This document shows, one piece after another, positions 45,120-56,775 of a stretch of DNA of 64,000 bases. Within the stretch, counting starts at the first letter, position 1. The number at the start of each line of letters is the position of its first letter. Position numbers and translations under genes: made by a program. The stretch comes from Asterias amurensis (Eukaryota; Echinodermata; Asteroidea; Forcipulatida; Asteriidae): the NCBI RefSeq assembly GCF_032118995.1, contig NC_092666.1:1736001-1800000 (forward strand), written 5' to 3'. The notes beneath the pieces are model-generated. The model ran no database searches and was not told the origin of the DNA. It was given only the letters and a program-made list of their open reading frames with translations.

Positions 45120-45310
45120 TTACATGCTAAAATCATTTTGGTCTCATGAGACGAAAATGATTTTGAGACTTGTTTTACTCATTTCTCAAAAACTACACAA
45201 CCTTAGTTAGTAATACTTGAAGGGAAGCTTCCATTATCATTCTCTTCAAACCCTGTAAGTTTAATGTAAATCTGTGGACATTTGGAAAAAAATACCCGAA
45301 TCCTTGAATA
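45120..45310. mobile_element. Family D fragment
   Basis: GGTCTCATGAGACGAAAATG (the D1 centre), TTTCTCAAAAACTACACAAC and TACCCGAATCCTT form the right half of family D. The left arm is lost. Confidence 0.7.
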
Positions 45311-46351
45311 CTAACCAGCTTGGAGTGTTATAGTAAAAACAGAGAAGTGGAGTACCGTAGCGCGGGACTTTCTACCCTAACCAAAACAAATGTTCCGTAT
45401 TAAATTAATGACTTGAACCACATTGCGGGGACCGTCAAAGCGTCGGACTTGGTACTTAGCTGGTTTTATTAGTCGGCAAACAACATATAGTCATGAGTAC
45501 ATTATATCCATTACTGAAAGGGTGGTGATGTTTGAACTTGAGACCCGCCAGCCTGAAGACAGGCTGCGGCTCTCATTATTCCAGAAGGAAATGAAGTTAT
45601 AGAACATGTTAAGGTTAATTTGTGAATAGTTTATAAGACATTCTGTATTACTTATCTATTCAATGTATTCTAGTTTGTATGCGGTTGACATTTATAATTA
45701 TGACATTCTTAAAAGTGTGTTGAGATTAGTTTAAGAAATACAAGTACGTACATGAACGACAGAAGGTAAAAATACACAAGCAACATAAAACAACAACATC
45801 AACAAACGAACAACAACAACGACAAAAGAATGTCAAACATGAACATCAACACCACAAGACAACAACATCGACAACAATAACAACGTCAATGACAGCGAGC
45901 TACGATCACAACTAAAACACAACATCAGCAACAGCAAGTCACAGGGCTGCCAATGTCTGAGTTTTGTTCACAAGAAGGGATTAAAGTAAATCACAAATTT
46001 GATCCTCTTTTTTTAATCCATCCCACTTTTCTGAATCTATCTCCCATTTCCCTTCACGGTCAATATAAAGTGTCCGGTCCGTGTAAGTTTCACCGAGTGA
46101 AATCCTTCCAAGATTTTCCATTGCCGTTGATCGTATCAAGATCCAGAAAGTACTTTGCCCTAAAATATACCCATTTCGAAGATGTCGAAATCCATTGAAT
46201 ATAATTTTGCAGATGGAAGACAAATCAAGATGCTTGCTATACCATTTCCATATTAGCTTTCGGGGAAACAATAATTATTATACAATTTTTTTTTCGTTTC
46301 GGGGTCATTATAGTAAAACGTGTAGAACATCATTTTGTCTATTACCAAACC
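45311..46351. other. CAA-rich tract and an unassigned minus-strand frame
   Basis: About 45786-45945 is a degenerate CAA/ACG array like 58527-58866. A 96-codon minus-strand frame (45981-46271) contains LYIDREGKWEIDSEKWDGL and looks protein-like, but I cannot assign it. Confidence 0.25.
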
Positions 46352-46440
46352 TGTGTTGTGGCCGAGCGGTCTAGTTATTCGGACCTTGAAGATTTGTTGT
46401 TTTAGCAGCAGAGTGTATTCCCGGTCATGACACTTATACC
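46352..46440 (+). mobile_element. SINE T3 head fragment
   Basis: GTTGTGGCCGAGCGGTCTAG and GTATTCCCGGTCATGACACT match the T3 head. The tail is lost. Confidence 0.6.
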
Positions 46441-47935
46441 TTAAACCAGCGAGGTTTCTAGTTTATGATAACCTCATAATTCTTATTTACTGTGAAGGGG
46501 GTAACCCTGTTTCAGCCCAAGGAGTAGGTGGCAACGTGTCTCTGGTGGCAGTTGCTTTAGGTCGCTTCGTAAAGTGTAATAACTCTTACCTTGAAGTTGC
46601 CGCCTGGCCTTGTAAGGCGATGTTCAATTCAAAAACGAAAACATTCTACAACATTTTATTTGTAACAGTTCATATAGCCAGTGGCTTGACGTACTCTACT
46701 CAACACCATTCAGTCTAGCACATAAACACAGGGCTATGAAGAAAAAAGGTGTCAAATTTGTTCCCAAAAGTCGTCTTGTAGTCTAATAAGGCAGACTTTT
46801 AGAACAGCACGCTTTTTGTAAACAGGCAGTCAATTAATGTTTTCATAGAAAATGCCGCATTCACCTAATTTCTGTGAATTTTGAAATCAACGGGCAGACC
46901 TTACGATCCGTGTAAGTTGTGAGCGAGCAACAGCTGCAGGTTGGTGGTAATTCAATGGCGGGGTGGGGTGGCACGAGGGGGGTGGGAGAGGGGCAGTGGG
47001 ACACGGGGGCCCCCAATTTATGTCGGTGCCCTTCCCGGTCCCCTCCCCCATTTGAAGTTTTAATCATTAACTGATGATTTTTGTTAATACAGTCTACACG
47101 CTTTAATACCATGTTATTTTCAGGATTCTTAAGCTCCCCTCTTTTAACTTAAGCGTCGGACGGTGTAGTTGTTTCACACCCAAGTTCAAACCCTCATAAA
47201 ATAATTTAATAAGATTTTTTTTTATTTTTGTGAAACTCAAGTGGTATACCGAGTCGGGGCATTTTGTTTAAAATCATAAAAAGCATAACAAAATGAATCA
47301 AATCGGACAAAATCCAACATGTTCTTTGACATCTGGCCAGATTTAACAAATGTATCATTATGTAAAAAATTACCCCTTTTTTCTTTTTTCTACATTTAGT
47401 CACATTTTCATGAATAGATAAAATTGATTTTAAGTCAATGTGACCACAGTTCTGTATGGCGGCATGAACAAATGCACCTGTCAGCATAAGAGCCACCTTA
47501 AATGTTTGATAATTACAATAGTTTTGCGTACGTTTAGAGTGTGCAGATACTTTTTGCTCGAGCATCAATCTGTCTGCAATTCATAAACAAACAAAAAACT
47601 CATTTGAACTTCAGAAGTAAAAGGGGACAAACTATATAAATATTATTTGCAAACTCTGAAAGGCAATCAATCACATGGAAACCGTTCAGATAATAAATTG
47701 TATCCGGCAGCACGAGGCTATGGAATTGGTGATCTTTGTTTACAAAGCATCAGTCAATCTTGTTTGTCGATGTTAATTTAATTTAATTAAGGTGTATTTG
47801 TCGAGTAGACTGTGATACACTGGGTCCAACAGGGCGCACACGTTTTCCCGCTTATTCATATCTAACTAACATACGGACCCCCTAAAAGGGCAGGTAAAAA
47901 TGTATATTGAATATGTAAAATAAAATAAAAACAGT
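46441..47935. other. No gene recognised
   Basis: It holds a family J scrap (about 46520-46620) and a G/C-rich block (46950-47050: GGGGTGGGGTGGCACG). A 120-codon minus-strand frame (47206-47568) lacks recognisable motifs. Confidence 0.45.
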
Positions 47936-47939
47936 GAAA

Positions 47940-48175
47940 ATGTGTTGTTCTCTCGAAATGTTATTTCACCGTAACTTTTTACTATTTCACTACGTTCCCA
48001 TGAAATAGAGTTTTGTTCCACCGGAATGTTATTTTGCTCCCTCTAAATGATTTTGTTCCCTCGAAAATGCTATCTCAGTTCCTCGAACTACTGTCATAAC
48101 CTCGAAATAATGTTTCATTCCCACGAAATATGATTTCATTTTCTCAAAAATTTCCCTTGAAATAATAATGGAATT
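47940..48175 (+). repeat. Degenerate tandem repeat, TTTTGTTCCCTCGAAATG
   Basis: Roughly eight imperfect units of about 25-28 bp recur, built on TTCCCTCGAAAT and GTTATTTCA. A related reverse-oriented scrap is at about 55856-55970 (TTTCGAGGAAACAAG). Confidence 0.65.
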
Positions 48176-48194
48176 AATTATTGGTCCGAGTATC

Positions 48195-48347
48195 ACATTT
48201 AGGTTTTACCCATAATACAATATTGTGTATTCCCGAGCGAGCTATGTGAACAACATCACAGTCATAATACGCAAAAGGGATTCGAACCCACGACCCTCTG
48301 CAATTTAAGAGCAGTGTCTTACCAACTATAGACCACCGAGGGAATGC
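48195..48347 (-). mobile_element. SINE family T2
   Basis: GGGATTCGAACCCACGACCC and AGCAGTGTCTTACCAACTAT are the reverse complements of the T2 box B and box A. The tail lies to the left. Confidence 0.7.
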
Positions 48348-48764
48348 AATAATGTTGACACCAAAACTAATTTTGACATGTTCTCACCTGTCCCTTCAGG
48401 GGCTCCGTACATACATACTCTTGAAATATTTTCTTAATTTGCTGGAGGTTATAAAAAGAGGCTTTTCAGTTAGAGATGCGCACACTTACATCCGATTTGC
48501 TCAAACCATACTGCTTCCTGTAGTTCTATGTGTACAACGGTTCGTGTCTTGAGCGCATTTCATCTTTCCGTTCTTGCGATGGTCTACATGGGCTGGCCCA
48601 TAAGCAACAAATTATCTCTTCACTCATTTTTTAATTTCACCCGTTTCAGGGATAATGTAATCCGTTTACTTATTGTTTACACAATGTTATTTGCTTAGTC
48701 ATGTGAAGTGGAATTACTACAAATAAACGATTAATGATTATTTTGCTACATACGGAAATGCGGA

Positions 48765-49005
48765 TTAAAGACACTGTGTTGGTAGTTATCAAAGACCAGT
48801 ATTCTCACTTGGTGTATCCCATAATGTGCATAATATGACAAATCTGTGTAAATTTTTCCTCACAACTTGTCAACGAAGTTGCGAGAGAATGAAGGAAAAA
48901 CACGCTGTTTTGCAAACAAAATTATTGTGCTTTCAAAAGGCTATACAAATCGGGAGACAAGTTTTTAGAGAACTTCGCAAAGTGAAGCAGTTATCGCAAC
49001 CTGAA
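48765..49005 (+). mobile_element. Family A fragment (A7)
   Basis: It starts TTAAAGACACTGTGTTGGTA and keeps ACTTGGTGTATCCCATAATG and GGAAAAACACGCTG. The right part is missing where A8 begins. Confidence 0.6.
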
Positions 49006-49378
49006 TTAAAGGCAGTTGACACTATTGGTAATTACTCAAAATAATTAATAGCATAAAACCTTTCTTGGGAGAGGTTGATGGTATAAAACATTGTGAGAAA
49101 CGGCACCCTCTGAAGTGCCATAGTTTTCGAGAAAGAAGCTATTTTCCACGGATTTGATTTCGAGATCTCAGATTTAGAACTTAAGGTCTCGAAATCAACC
49201 ATCTAAACGCACACACCTTCCTGTGACAAGGGTGTGTTTTTTTTCCTTTCATTCATATCTCGCAAGTTCGATGACCGATTGAGCCCAAATTTTCACAGGT
49301 TTGTTTTTTATTCATATGTTGAGAAACACATGTGAAGGCTAGTCTTTGACAACTACCAACAGTATCCACTGCCTTTAA
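49006..49378 (-). mobile_element. Family A MITE (A8)
   Basis: A full-length copy from TTAAAGGCAGTTGACAC to ATCCACTGCCTTTAA, with the GAGATCTCAG/CTTAAGGTCTCG internal palindrome. Confidence 0.9.
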
Positions 49379-49526
49379 TACTTATAAACCTAACATCGCG
49401 ATGACTCAAAAACCCACATTTCGAAATCTACTCCGCGGTAGTAGAATACAACCAGCAAGACAAGACTTTTAAAAATTACAAAAGCCAAGTAACCTCACCA
49501 TACAATGACCCACAACCAAAATACCT

Positions 49527-49898
49527 TTAAAGCCATTGGACCCTTTCGGTACAGAAAAAAAAAAAGGTTCACAGATTTACAAATAATTTACAGGGTTTAC
49601 AGAAGGTAATGGTGAAAGACTTCTCTTAAAATATTAGTCCATGAAATGCTTTACTTTTTGAGAAAACGGTAAAACAATATAAATTGTCGTTAACGAGAAT
49701 TACGGATTTGTTATAAACACATGTCATGACACGGCGAAACGCGCGAAAACAGGAGTGGGTTTTCCCGTTATTTTCTCCCGACTCCGATGTCCGATTGAGC
49801 CTAAATTTCCACAGGATTGTTATTTTATATATAAGTTGTGATACACGAAGTGTGGGACTTGGACAATACTGTTTACCGAAAGTGTATAATGGCTTTAA
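49527..49898 (+). mobile_element. Family C MITE (C2)
   Basis: It runs from TTAAAGCCATTGGACCC to ATAATGGCTTTAA and matches C1 throughout. Its final TTAA (49895-49898) is shared with A9. Confidence 0.85.
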
Positions 49899-50274
49899 AG
49901 GCAGTGGACACTATTGGTAATTACTCAACAAAATTATTGGCATAAAACCTCACTTGGTAATGAGTAATGGGGAGAGGATGGTAATATAAAACATTGTGAG
50001 AAACGGCCCTCTTTGAAGTGACGTAGTTTTCTAGAAAGAAGTAATTTTCCACGAATTTGATATTGAGACCTCAAGTTTTTGAGATTTCGAAATCAAGCAT
50101 TTGAAAGCACTCAACTTCGTGTGACAAGGGTGTTTTTCTCTCATAGTTATCTCGCAACACTGATGACCAATCGAGCTCAAATTTTCACAGGTTTGTTATT
50201 TAATGCATATGTTGAGATGCACCAAGTGAGAAGACTGGATTTTGACAATTACCAATAGTGTCTATTGTCTTTAA
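49895..50274 (-). mobile_element. Family A MITE (A9)
   Basis: A full-length copy from TTAAAGGCAGTGGACAC to GTGTCTATTGTCTTTAA, joined directly to C2. Confidence 0.9.
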
Positions 50275-50681
50275 AAATTTCTTAAAAAAAAACTCCATTA
50301 AATTACAACGTCAATATCAACCCCTTGCCCAACTTTTCTCAAGGTTTTTGACCCATATTAACGTCAGTATTGTACAGACACACTCAGTGACAGGCCCTTG
50401 AGGGTCTGCATGTGGTATACGGCTATGCATACGTGAGCAATTCCCTTCCCTTAAAGTGATTCAACCCTTAGACTCTTGATGGCAAGATATAATCAATTTT
50501 AATCCTGTACGTAATAAGAAGATAACCCTTTGTCTGACAGTGGATTACAGCCATTATCCATGCGTGATTTTACATCGTATTAATATTGATTTATCATATT
50601 GAGCAGAATGCACTATCTGTGAATCATCAAAAAACGTACAGTAAACCGTTTAAGAATACAGTTTGGAGATTTATTTCACAG
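50275..50681. other. No feature recognised
   Basis: AT-rich sequence between repeat A9 and the candidate micro-exon. Confidence 0.4.
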
Positions 50682-50720
50682 GCAGCTGGTGCCAGACAAT
50701 CCCCTTTTTGAGCGCATGGA
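50682..50720 (+). CDS. Candidate orphan 39-nt micro-exon
   Basis: The upstream border TTTATTTCACAG and downstream border GTAAGT are both strong. The 39 bases read QLVPDNPLFERM in the open phase (1 + 12 codons + 2, so skipping would keep frame). No neighbouring exon was found and the protein is not recognised. A 13-codon open frame between good splice sites can arise by chance, so this is only a candidate. Confidence 0.25.
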
Positions 50721-50959
50721 GTAAGTTTTTAATTAGAAAGTGCGCTTTATAAGTTTGTATTTCACTTTTACTTGGTTTATTATTCATTAAAGGTAGGACA
50801 GGGTGTGACCTTTGAAGTTATGAACCCGAAGAAAATGTGTGTAGTTCTAGCCGAAAGCCACCTTGTTAAAGACCCAGATCCGCAAGCTTTGTTGTTTAAC
50901 CACTTCGTGGACATTGTTTCAAATACTTCAATTAAATCATAATTATTCAACATCGTAAA

Positions 50960-51590
50960 CAAAACTATGTGGACGTGTGTGAGCCCACATAGTTTGTAAA
51001 AACCCCTGCCCTTTGTGGACTTTGTTTGTTCGCAGGTCCACACTCCGTTTCCTTCCCCACGCAGTCTACACTATACACTATTTAGGGCATTCCACAATTG
51101 TTCTGTGCTCTTGAAAACCAAATAACATTTACCCCTTTTAAAACACTATGTGGACGTGTGTAAGTCCACATAGTGTGCCAAAACCCCGACCCTTTTGTGG
51201 AGTTTGTTTGTTCTCAGGTCCACAATTAGTTTCCTGTCCCTCGCAGTCTACACTATACACTCTTTAGGGCATTCCACAATATTGTTTTGTGCTCTTGAAA
51301 ATCATAATAATCTTTACCCCTTTTAAAACACTATGTGGACGTGTGTAAGTCCACATAGTGTGTCAAAATCCTCACCCTTTTGTGGAGTTTGTTTGTTCTC
51401 AGGTCCATAATTAGTTTCCTTCCCCTCGCAGTCTGTACTATGCAATACTCGGGGCAATCCTTTTCCGGTGCTCTTGAAAGCCAGAATATTATTTGGACGT
51501 GTGTAAGTCCACATTGTGTTTAATAATCTCTTTCTTGTGGACATCTATTGATCTCAGGTCGCCTGTCCCTTCCACTTGCATCGTTTTCAA
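50960..51590 (+). repeat. Tandem array of ~165-185-bp units, each with a hairpin
   Basis: Four units start near 50960, 51141, 51327 and 51490. Each begins with a hairpin (ACACTATGTGGAC, loop GTGTGTAA, GTCCACATAGTGT in units 2 and 3). Then follow TTTGTGGAGTTTGTTTGTT, CAGGTCCACA, CGCAGTCTACACTAT and GTGCTCTTGAAAA. Units 1 and 4 are more diverged. Confidence 0.88.
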
Positions 51591-52264
51591 ATTCCCTCTA
51601 TACGTGAAACTGTTGCTTTTTTTTTTGGCTGCTGAAGTTTTCTTGGTGGCCCTAAGACATTTCAAAAGCAAGCAGCATTATAAGAAAACATGGTAAGCCT
51701 CCGATGATAATACGAACAATAACTATCTGAGAGATGAAGTGCTTATGTTCTCATGGGGCTGAGGATGCTTTTAGACATTGATTTTAAATAAAACAACTTT
51801 CAAGTTGAATTCCCAGTCGGCTTTTAGTGATCTAGATCAAGTTACACATCAAGACTCAGACAATTTAAAGGAAACTTATATCTTCGGTGTTTTTTAACAA
51901 CTCGGTTATTTTATACAGACATGGATACAGATGAACTAGAAAGCTCAGTTTGTAAATCTCTAAAAGTATAAAACGTGTATTAAAAACACTATTGTAAACC
52001 AGACAATCTCCTCAAAATACATGTCGTCCAATTGGTCTTGGTTTTTTTTTTTGCGCCAGGAGTGTCATCAGTGACAGACATGGCGCACTAGAAATGTCCA
52101 ACATTATTGTTAGTATTACAAGAACTTTCTCAGAACTCCCTGACAAGACATAAACACATTCTTTGTTTAAATCATGCAACAGATTCATCAAATTTAATTA
52201 AATTCTCGCAGGCCAATTTCACCGTGTTGTTTTATTACAAACAAGTGGAAGAAGAAATCATCTT

Positions 52265-52755
52265 ATTTCTTAGAAAACTCATGACTCATTTAAAATACCC
52301 CATTCAACAAGTTTCCTTTAAAAACACATTTTGCAAACGAACTTTCTTTTTCGTCGCCTCCAAAATGAAATTGGAAACTTGTGGATAAAAACTACTTAAT
52401 TTCTTAGAAAACTCATGACTCATTAATACCACTGTTCATTCAGGTTTCTTTCAAATACATACTTTGCAGATGACTTTTCCTTTTCATCGCCTCCAAAATG
52501 AAATTGCAAACTTGTGAACAAAATTGGCTTCATTTCTTCGAAAACTCACGATTCATCAATACCCTGTCCAATAAGTTGCTTTCAAATTCTTACTTTGCAA
52601 ACGACTTTTCCTTTTCGTCGCCTTCAAAATAAAATTGCAAACTTGTGAATAAATTTGCTTAATTTCTTCGAAAACTCACGATTCACCAATACCCTGTCCA
52701 ATAAGTTCCTGTTTGCAGATGACTTTTCTTTTCCAATGCCTCAAAAATAAAACTG
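52265..52755 (+). repeat. Tandem array of ~130-bp units
   Basis: Four diverging copies share AGAAAACTCATGACTCATT, AATAAGTT, TTTGCAAACGACTTTTCCTT, CGCCTCCAAAATGAAATTG and AAACTTGTGAA. The third and fourth copies are the closest pair. Confidence 0.85.
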
Positions 52756-53480
52756 AAAACAGTAATGTCAAGAAAATAAACCACATATTCCTTTCTTCTT
52801 CCCTCGTGGGCACAATTGTTTGTTATTCAACGCGGGCTGCATTCAAACCCTCATGCGCAGATTATTCCATCAGTCGCTTCAGTAAACAGTTGATGCGGGT
52901 CGTTGATTGATAGTCGCCCGGTAGAAAGTGATCTACGCTCGGCCGAACGGACAGCCAATTCCTGCCACCTAGATAAAGACTCCGGGATAAATGTTTGAGT
53001 TGGCAGCATCGCTCTTTCTGTCTCCCATCTACGGAGATTATCCGGATAAGCTGAGCATATCAAACAAAAGCCATCTAAATATAAAATGCATACATCTTTT
53101 TTCCCCCTATGGACACTTTATTAATACGACTGTAATAGTCAAAATCTGCACGATTGATTTTATTTTGACAGTTAAATGTTGGGGAGCGATGTCATAAAAG
53201 TATAAGTAATTTGTCAAATTGAAACACGCGCCAGCAGTTGCCGTTACAACAATAACAAGGATTGTTTTGACACACATTTTCCCTCTCTAGTGGGCCCTAT
53301 AGTATTAGCCAAGTTTCAAGTTCAATTTTTCTTAAGCTCCACTTTAAAAAGGGAATTTACTACAATAGAGCTTGTTCGTGTAGTGAAAAAAGTAGTTTTC
53401 AAAACATCGACAATATCACAAAGCGTAATAATGTATTATATTTATATCTACTAAAAAATATATTCATTTCTGTTTTTTTT
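52756..53480. other. No gene recognised
   Basis: A short CpG-richer patch (about 52830-53050) with frames on both strands but no recognisable motif. Confidence 0.4.
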
Positions 53481-53708
53481 TACCCAAACACCGATGTGTG
53501 TTAGCACTGTATACTCAGTACTTTCCCGAGTACTGTGAAAAAAAAATCACAAGCATAATTACTCGGGTGGGATTCAAACCCACGACCCTTGCAATTCTAG
53601 AGCAGTGTCTTACCAGTATCCCATCCGAGTAATATGCCTGTGACATTTGTTCACAGGACTCGGGAAATTACGCAGTATACAGTGCAAACACACATCGGTG
53701 TCTGGGTA
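53481..53708. mobile_element. Two T2 SINE tails in inverted, head-to-head arrangement
   Basis: The left copy is on minus with its tRNA-like head (GGGATTCAAACCCACGACCC, CAGTGTCTTACCAGTA). The right copy is a plus-strand tail starting at GAGTAATATGCCTGTGACAT. The outer ends ACACCGATGTGTG and CACACATCGGTGT pair over about 40 bases with few mismatches. Confidence 0.75.
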
Positions 53709-53930
53709 AAAAAAAAAAAATACATTCTTTATCCCCGATGCAAATTTAACATATATTCTACTAAAAAGCAGTTTCCAATCCTCAAAACCCAGATTTCAGT
53801 GAAGTAGTGGGTGCGGTAGGAAGCACGGACGTGTTCTAAAGCGATTTATTTTCTCAAATAAAAACGAATAATGAAAAAAGAAAGAAAAAAGACCCGATAT
53901 CGAAGACAACAATGGTCGTATATTTAACCA

Positions 53931-54002
53931 GGTCCCGTGGCGCAACGGTAGCGCGTCTGACTCCAGATCAGAAGGTTACGTGTTCGAATCACGTCGGGAT
54001 CA
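53931..54002 (+). tRNA. tRNA-Trp (anticodon CCA)
   Basis: A 72-nt cloverleaf. Acceptor arm GGTCCCG pairs with CGGGATC (one G-U), with discriminator A. Box A is GTGGCGCAACGGTAGCGCGT. The anticodon arm TCTGACTCCAGATCAGA carries CCA, and box B is TGTTCGAATCACG. There is no intron, and a TTTTT pol III stop lies 14 bases downstream. It closely resembles animal tRNA-Trp. Confidence 0.95.
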
Positions 54003-54796
54003 AGTGCATGATACATTTTTACACTATTAGATACCAGTTTTGGTGTGGACATTATGAGTATTTTTTGATAGACAAACTTATTAATTGGTCAAAGGAATAT
54101 AAATATGAGGTAAAGGGAAATGTCGAATTTGAATTTTTTATTTTATTCCACAAGCAACAAGGAACATACAAATACAACAGATCACAGAAAAAAAAACATC
54201 CAACAAAATTAAACAAAAAAATCAAGAACGAGACAAACAAAAAGGGACAACAAAACGACCAAGGACTAGACAGTACCAACTAGAAATCTAAACATCAGAT
54301 AAACAAGTTAAACCATTCCTGTTGGGTGTACATGGTTTGCACGCTGTGACGGGGTCCATGGTATTTTGTACACCCGATGAGGGAAATGACACCGGGGCGA
54401 GGCCGATGGTGCACCCCGAGGATTCTGTTTTTTTTTTTTTTTTTTAATCGATTAAGAAAACAAAATTCCTCACTTGGAAACTGGCGATTTTGATGTACAG
54501 AAGAAAACATTGCAACTCTGTAGTACATCCACTAATGACGAGTGCCACAGCTAACCAATGGTATCTAGGAAAATATGTCCTTGCACTGCGTTTACCATAA
54601 GGATTACAAACTGTTTCAGCATCCACATTCCTAACGTGCGAGCATAACGTCTTTATTACTATAAACCGCTCCATTGCCCATCATTCGTATTGTCCGTTGT
54701 TTTAATGACGGGGTTTTAGCAATTCCTTGGCAAGGATACCTTTACATATATATTTGAGCACAAGCTGTCACATCAGCAGTTTTTAAAACGATCCTT
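54003..54796. other. Flank of tRNA-Trp, no gene recognised
   Basis: It contains a T-run (about 54428-54446) and a GC-richer segment (about 54340-54420: GTGACGGGGTCCATGG, GACACCGGGGCGAGG). The 123-codon frame over the tRNA gene is a chance frame. Confidence 0.4.
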
Positions 54797-55035
54797 TTAG
54801 GAGCTGGACATTATTGGTTATAATCAAACTATTTGTCAAAACAACTTTCTTGGTAACGAGCATTGTATAATATATTATGAGAAACGGCTTCCCCTGAAGT
54901 CAGTTTTCGAGAAAGATGCTATTTCTCACTCAAATAGTAACTTCAGGTCTAAAGCCTTTCATAAGGTCTCTGAAAGCACATACTATTATGTGTGTAATGA
55001 AGGTGTTTTTTCTTTCAGTATTCTCTGGCAAATTT
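54797..55035 (-). mobile_element. Family A fragment (A10)
   Basis: GAGCTGGACATTATTGGTTA, GAGAAACGGCTTCCCCTGAA and AAGGTGTTTTTTCTTTCAGT mark the first half of family A. The second half is missing. Confidence 0.7.
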
Positions 55036-56157
55036 CATTACAAAAGGTGGTCTCGTTTTCCTCCATGGGAATGCACACTCTGGAAACGTTTCTTGTAAAA
55101 ACGCTTCTCGTAATATATTTAATTAATGATTGTTTGTGTGAAACCAAAACCAGATTTATTTTTCCATAACCACATTACTCCGAAGCTAAATATTTCTCAA
55201 AATACTAATATGCTGATGTACCATTAAAAATTTACAAAAATACCTTCACTTTAAAGAGACAACTTCGAGCCGTTTATGCTAAATTCCAAAGGTTTTAATG
55301 GGTCAAAAACCCCATCGCAAGATGTCAACTAGACGGTGACACTTTAATTGTCTTCAAATTGAATAAGTATGACGTTAAATACAGCAGCAATTCGCAAGCT
55401 CCCGTAGCCAGCACAAAAACATCTGCTGAATCTGTTGAAGCAGGTGTCAAGTTTATTTAATTACACGTGAAAAGTGAAGCTAGTGACGCCACAATATGAC
55501 ATTGATTTTGATGTTCCTGGCTAAACGATTAGTATTTCGTTCTAATAAGGAAACAAAATCATCGCTGGGTGGACGATGGAAACACAAGAACAACATTTGC
55601 GTTGATTTATTGGGTGTCATTTAAATTAAACTCTGCCGTTATTTAAAACAGCTTGACTCTTCTGGAATGCAATCAGAAGACAACTCGACAACTTGTTAAT
55701 GCGAAAGTTGTATAATATTTTAATAACTTTTGGACTATGATCCATTTTGTGGGTTTTCAATTCGTAGGGGATATGTATCGGAGCTCAAAGGGACAAAAGG
55801 ATAACAACTGGAAACAGGTACCAGAAATAAAAAGAAGAAGAAAAAAAAAAAAACGTTCCTCGAAATAAGATGTAGTGTACGTCATGATTGTTTCAAAGGA
55901 AAGTGTTTTTATGAAACTGACGAACCTTTCGAAGGAAATCAACACTATTTCGAGGAAACAAGTACTTGTTTTAAGACGCGAAATAAATATAGTTCCATTA
56001 AATTATATTCCATTGAACTTTCATTTATTTGACCTACATTCCTAAAATGCATGGTTTACCATACCTAATCGTGTTTGTTACGCTTCCCAGTTGCGCGTCC
56101 ATACAACACCGAGAAAAAAACGTGGTTCTTAAGGCAAACCTGAGGTAATATACCGCT
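55036..56157. other. No gene recognised
   Basis: AT-rich. It holds only the TCGAAATAAG/TTTCGAGGAAAC scrap at 55856-55970. Confidence 0.45.
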
Positions 56158-56233
56158 TCGCCCCATAGCTCAGTTGGTAGAGAATCTGCCCGGACTTACA
56201 GAGGGGTCTTGGGTTCAAATCCCAATGAGAACC
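56158..56233 (+). mobile_element. tRNA-like SINE head or decayed tRNA
   Basis: Box A (CATAGCTCAGTTGGTAGAGA) and box B (TGGGTTCAAATCCCAA) are good. The acceptor arm (GCCCCAT against ATGAGAACC) does not pair and no T run follows closely, so I do not call it a working tRNA. Confidence 0.6.
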
Positions 56234-56600
56234 ATTTGATTTTTCTCTTACCCAATGTTTGGTTATCACCTTACAACATATTATCTCAGGGTCTCACCAA
56301 GTTAGATAGCATTTCCAGAGCTCAGTAAAATAATTTCTGACTATTGTCCAACGGACACTTTTGTATTCAGGCTGTTCTATAGGCTAATTAACACCATAGC
56401 AAAGGCTATGAACAATCAACCGCACAAAGGGTATTCTTTGATATTTTATTAATGATAAAGGCATATAATTGCTCAATGATATCTTGCAACCTATAGTGTA
56501 GAAAATAATTGCAAAATAGGTCAGCCCTATTATCAGTGCTATTTGGGAGACAGGGAACTAGGTCTCAAGGGTATGGGCCTTATGTACGAATGCATGTCTT

Positions 56601-56695
56601 TCTGTCAGGGCCTTTTCTTGTGAAGTCTGACGCCAATGGAACTTTGTTCTCTCAGGGCCTTTTCTTGTGAAGTCTGACGCCAATGGAACTTTGAA
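56601..56695 (+). repeat. Two-copy tandem duplication, ~47-bp unit
   Basis: CAGGGCCTTTTCTTGTGAAG followed by TCTGACGCCAATGGAACTTT occurs twice with no difference seen across the 41-base core, so the duplication is recent. Confidence 0.92.
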
Positions 56696-56775
56696 AGAAC
56701 TTATGACGTCATTCTTAATGCGTTCCAAAATAGGAGATAAAACAGGCCCAATATAATAATAACATTAGAGGCTTC

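Noticed and set aside
54052-54283. 123-codon frame overlapping tRNA-Trp
   Set aside because: It begins upstream of the tRNA, reads through it and runs into A-rich low-complexity sequence.
56158-56233. Functional tRNA gene
   Set aside because: Boxes A and B are present but the acceptor stem does not pair and the anticodon arm is poor; better read as a SINE head.
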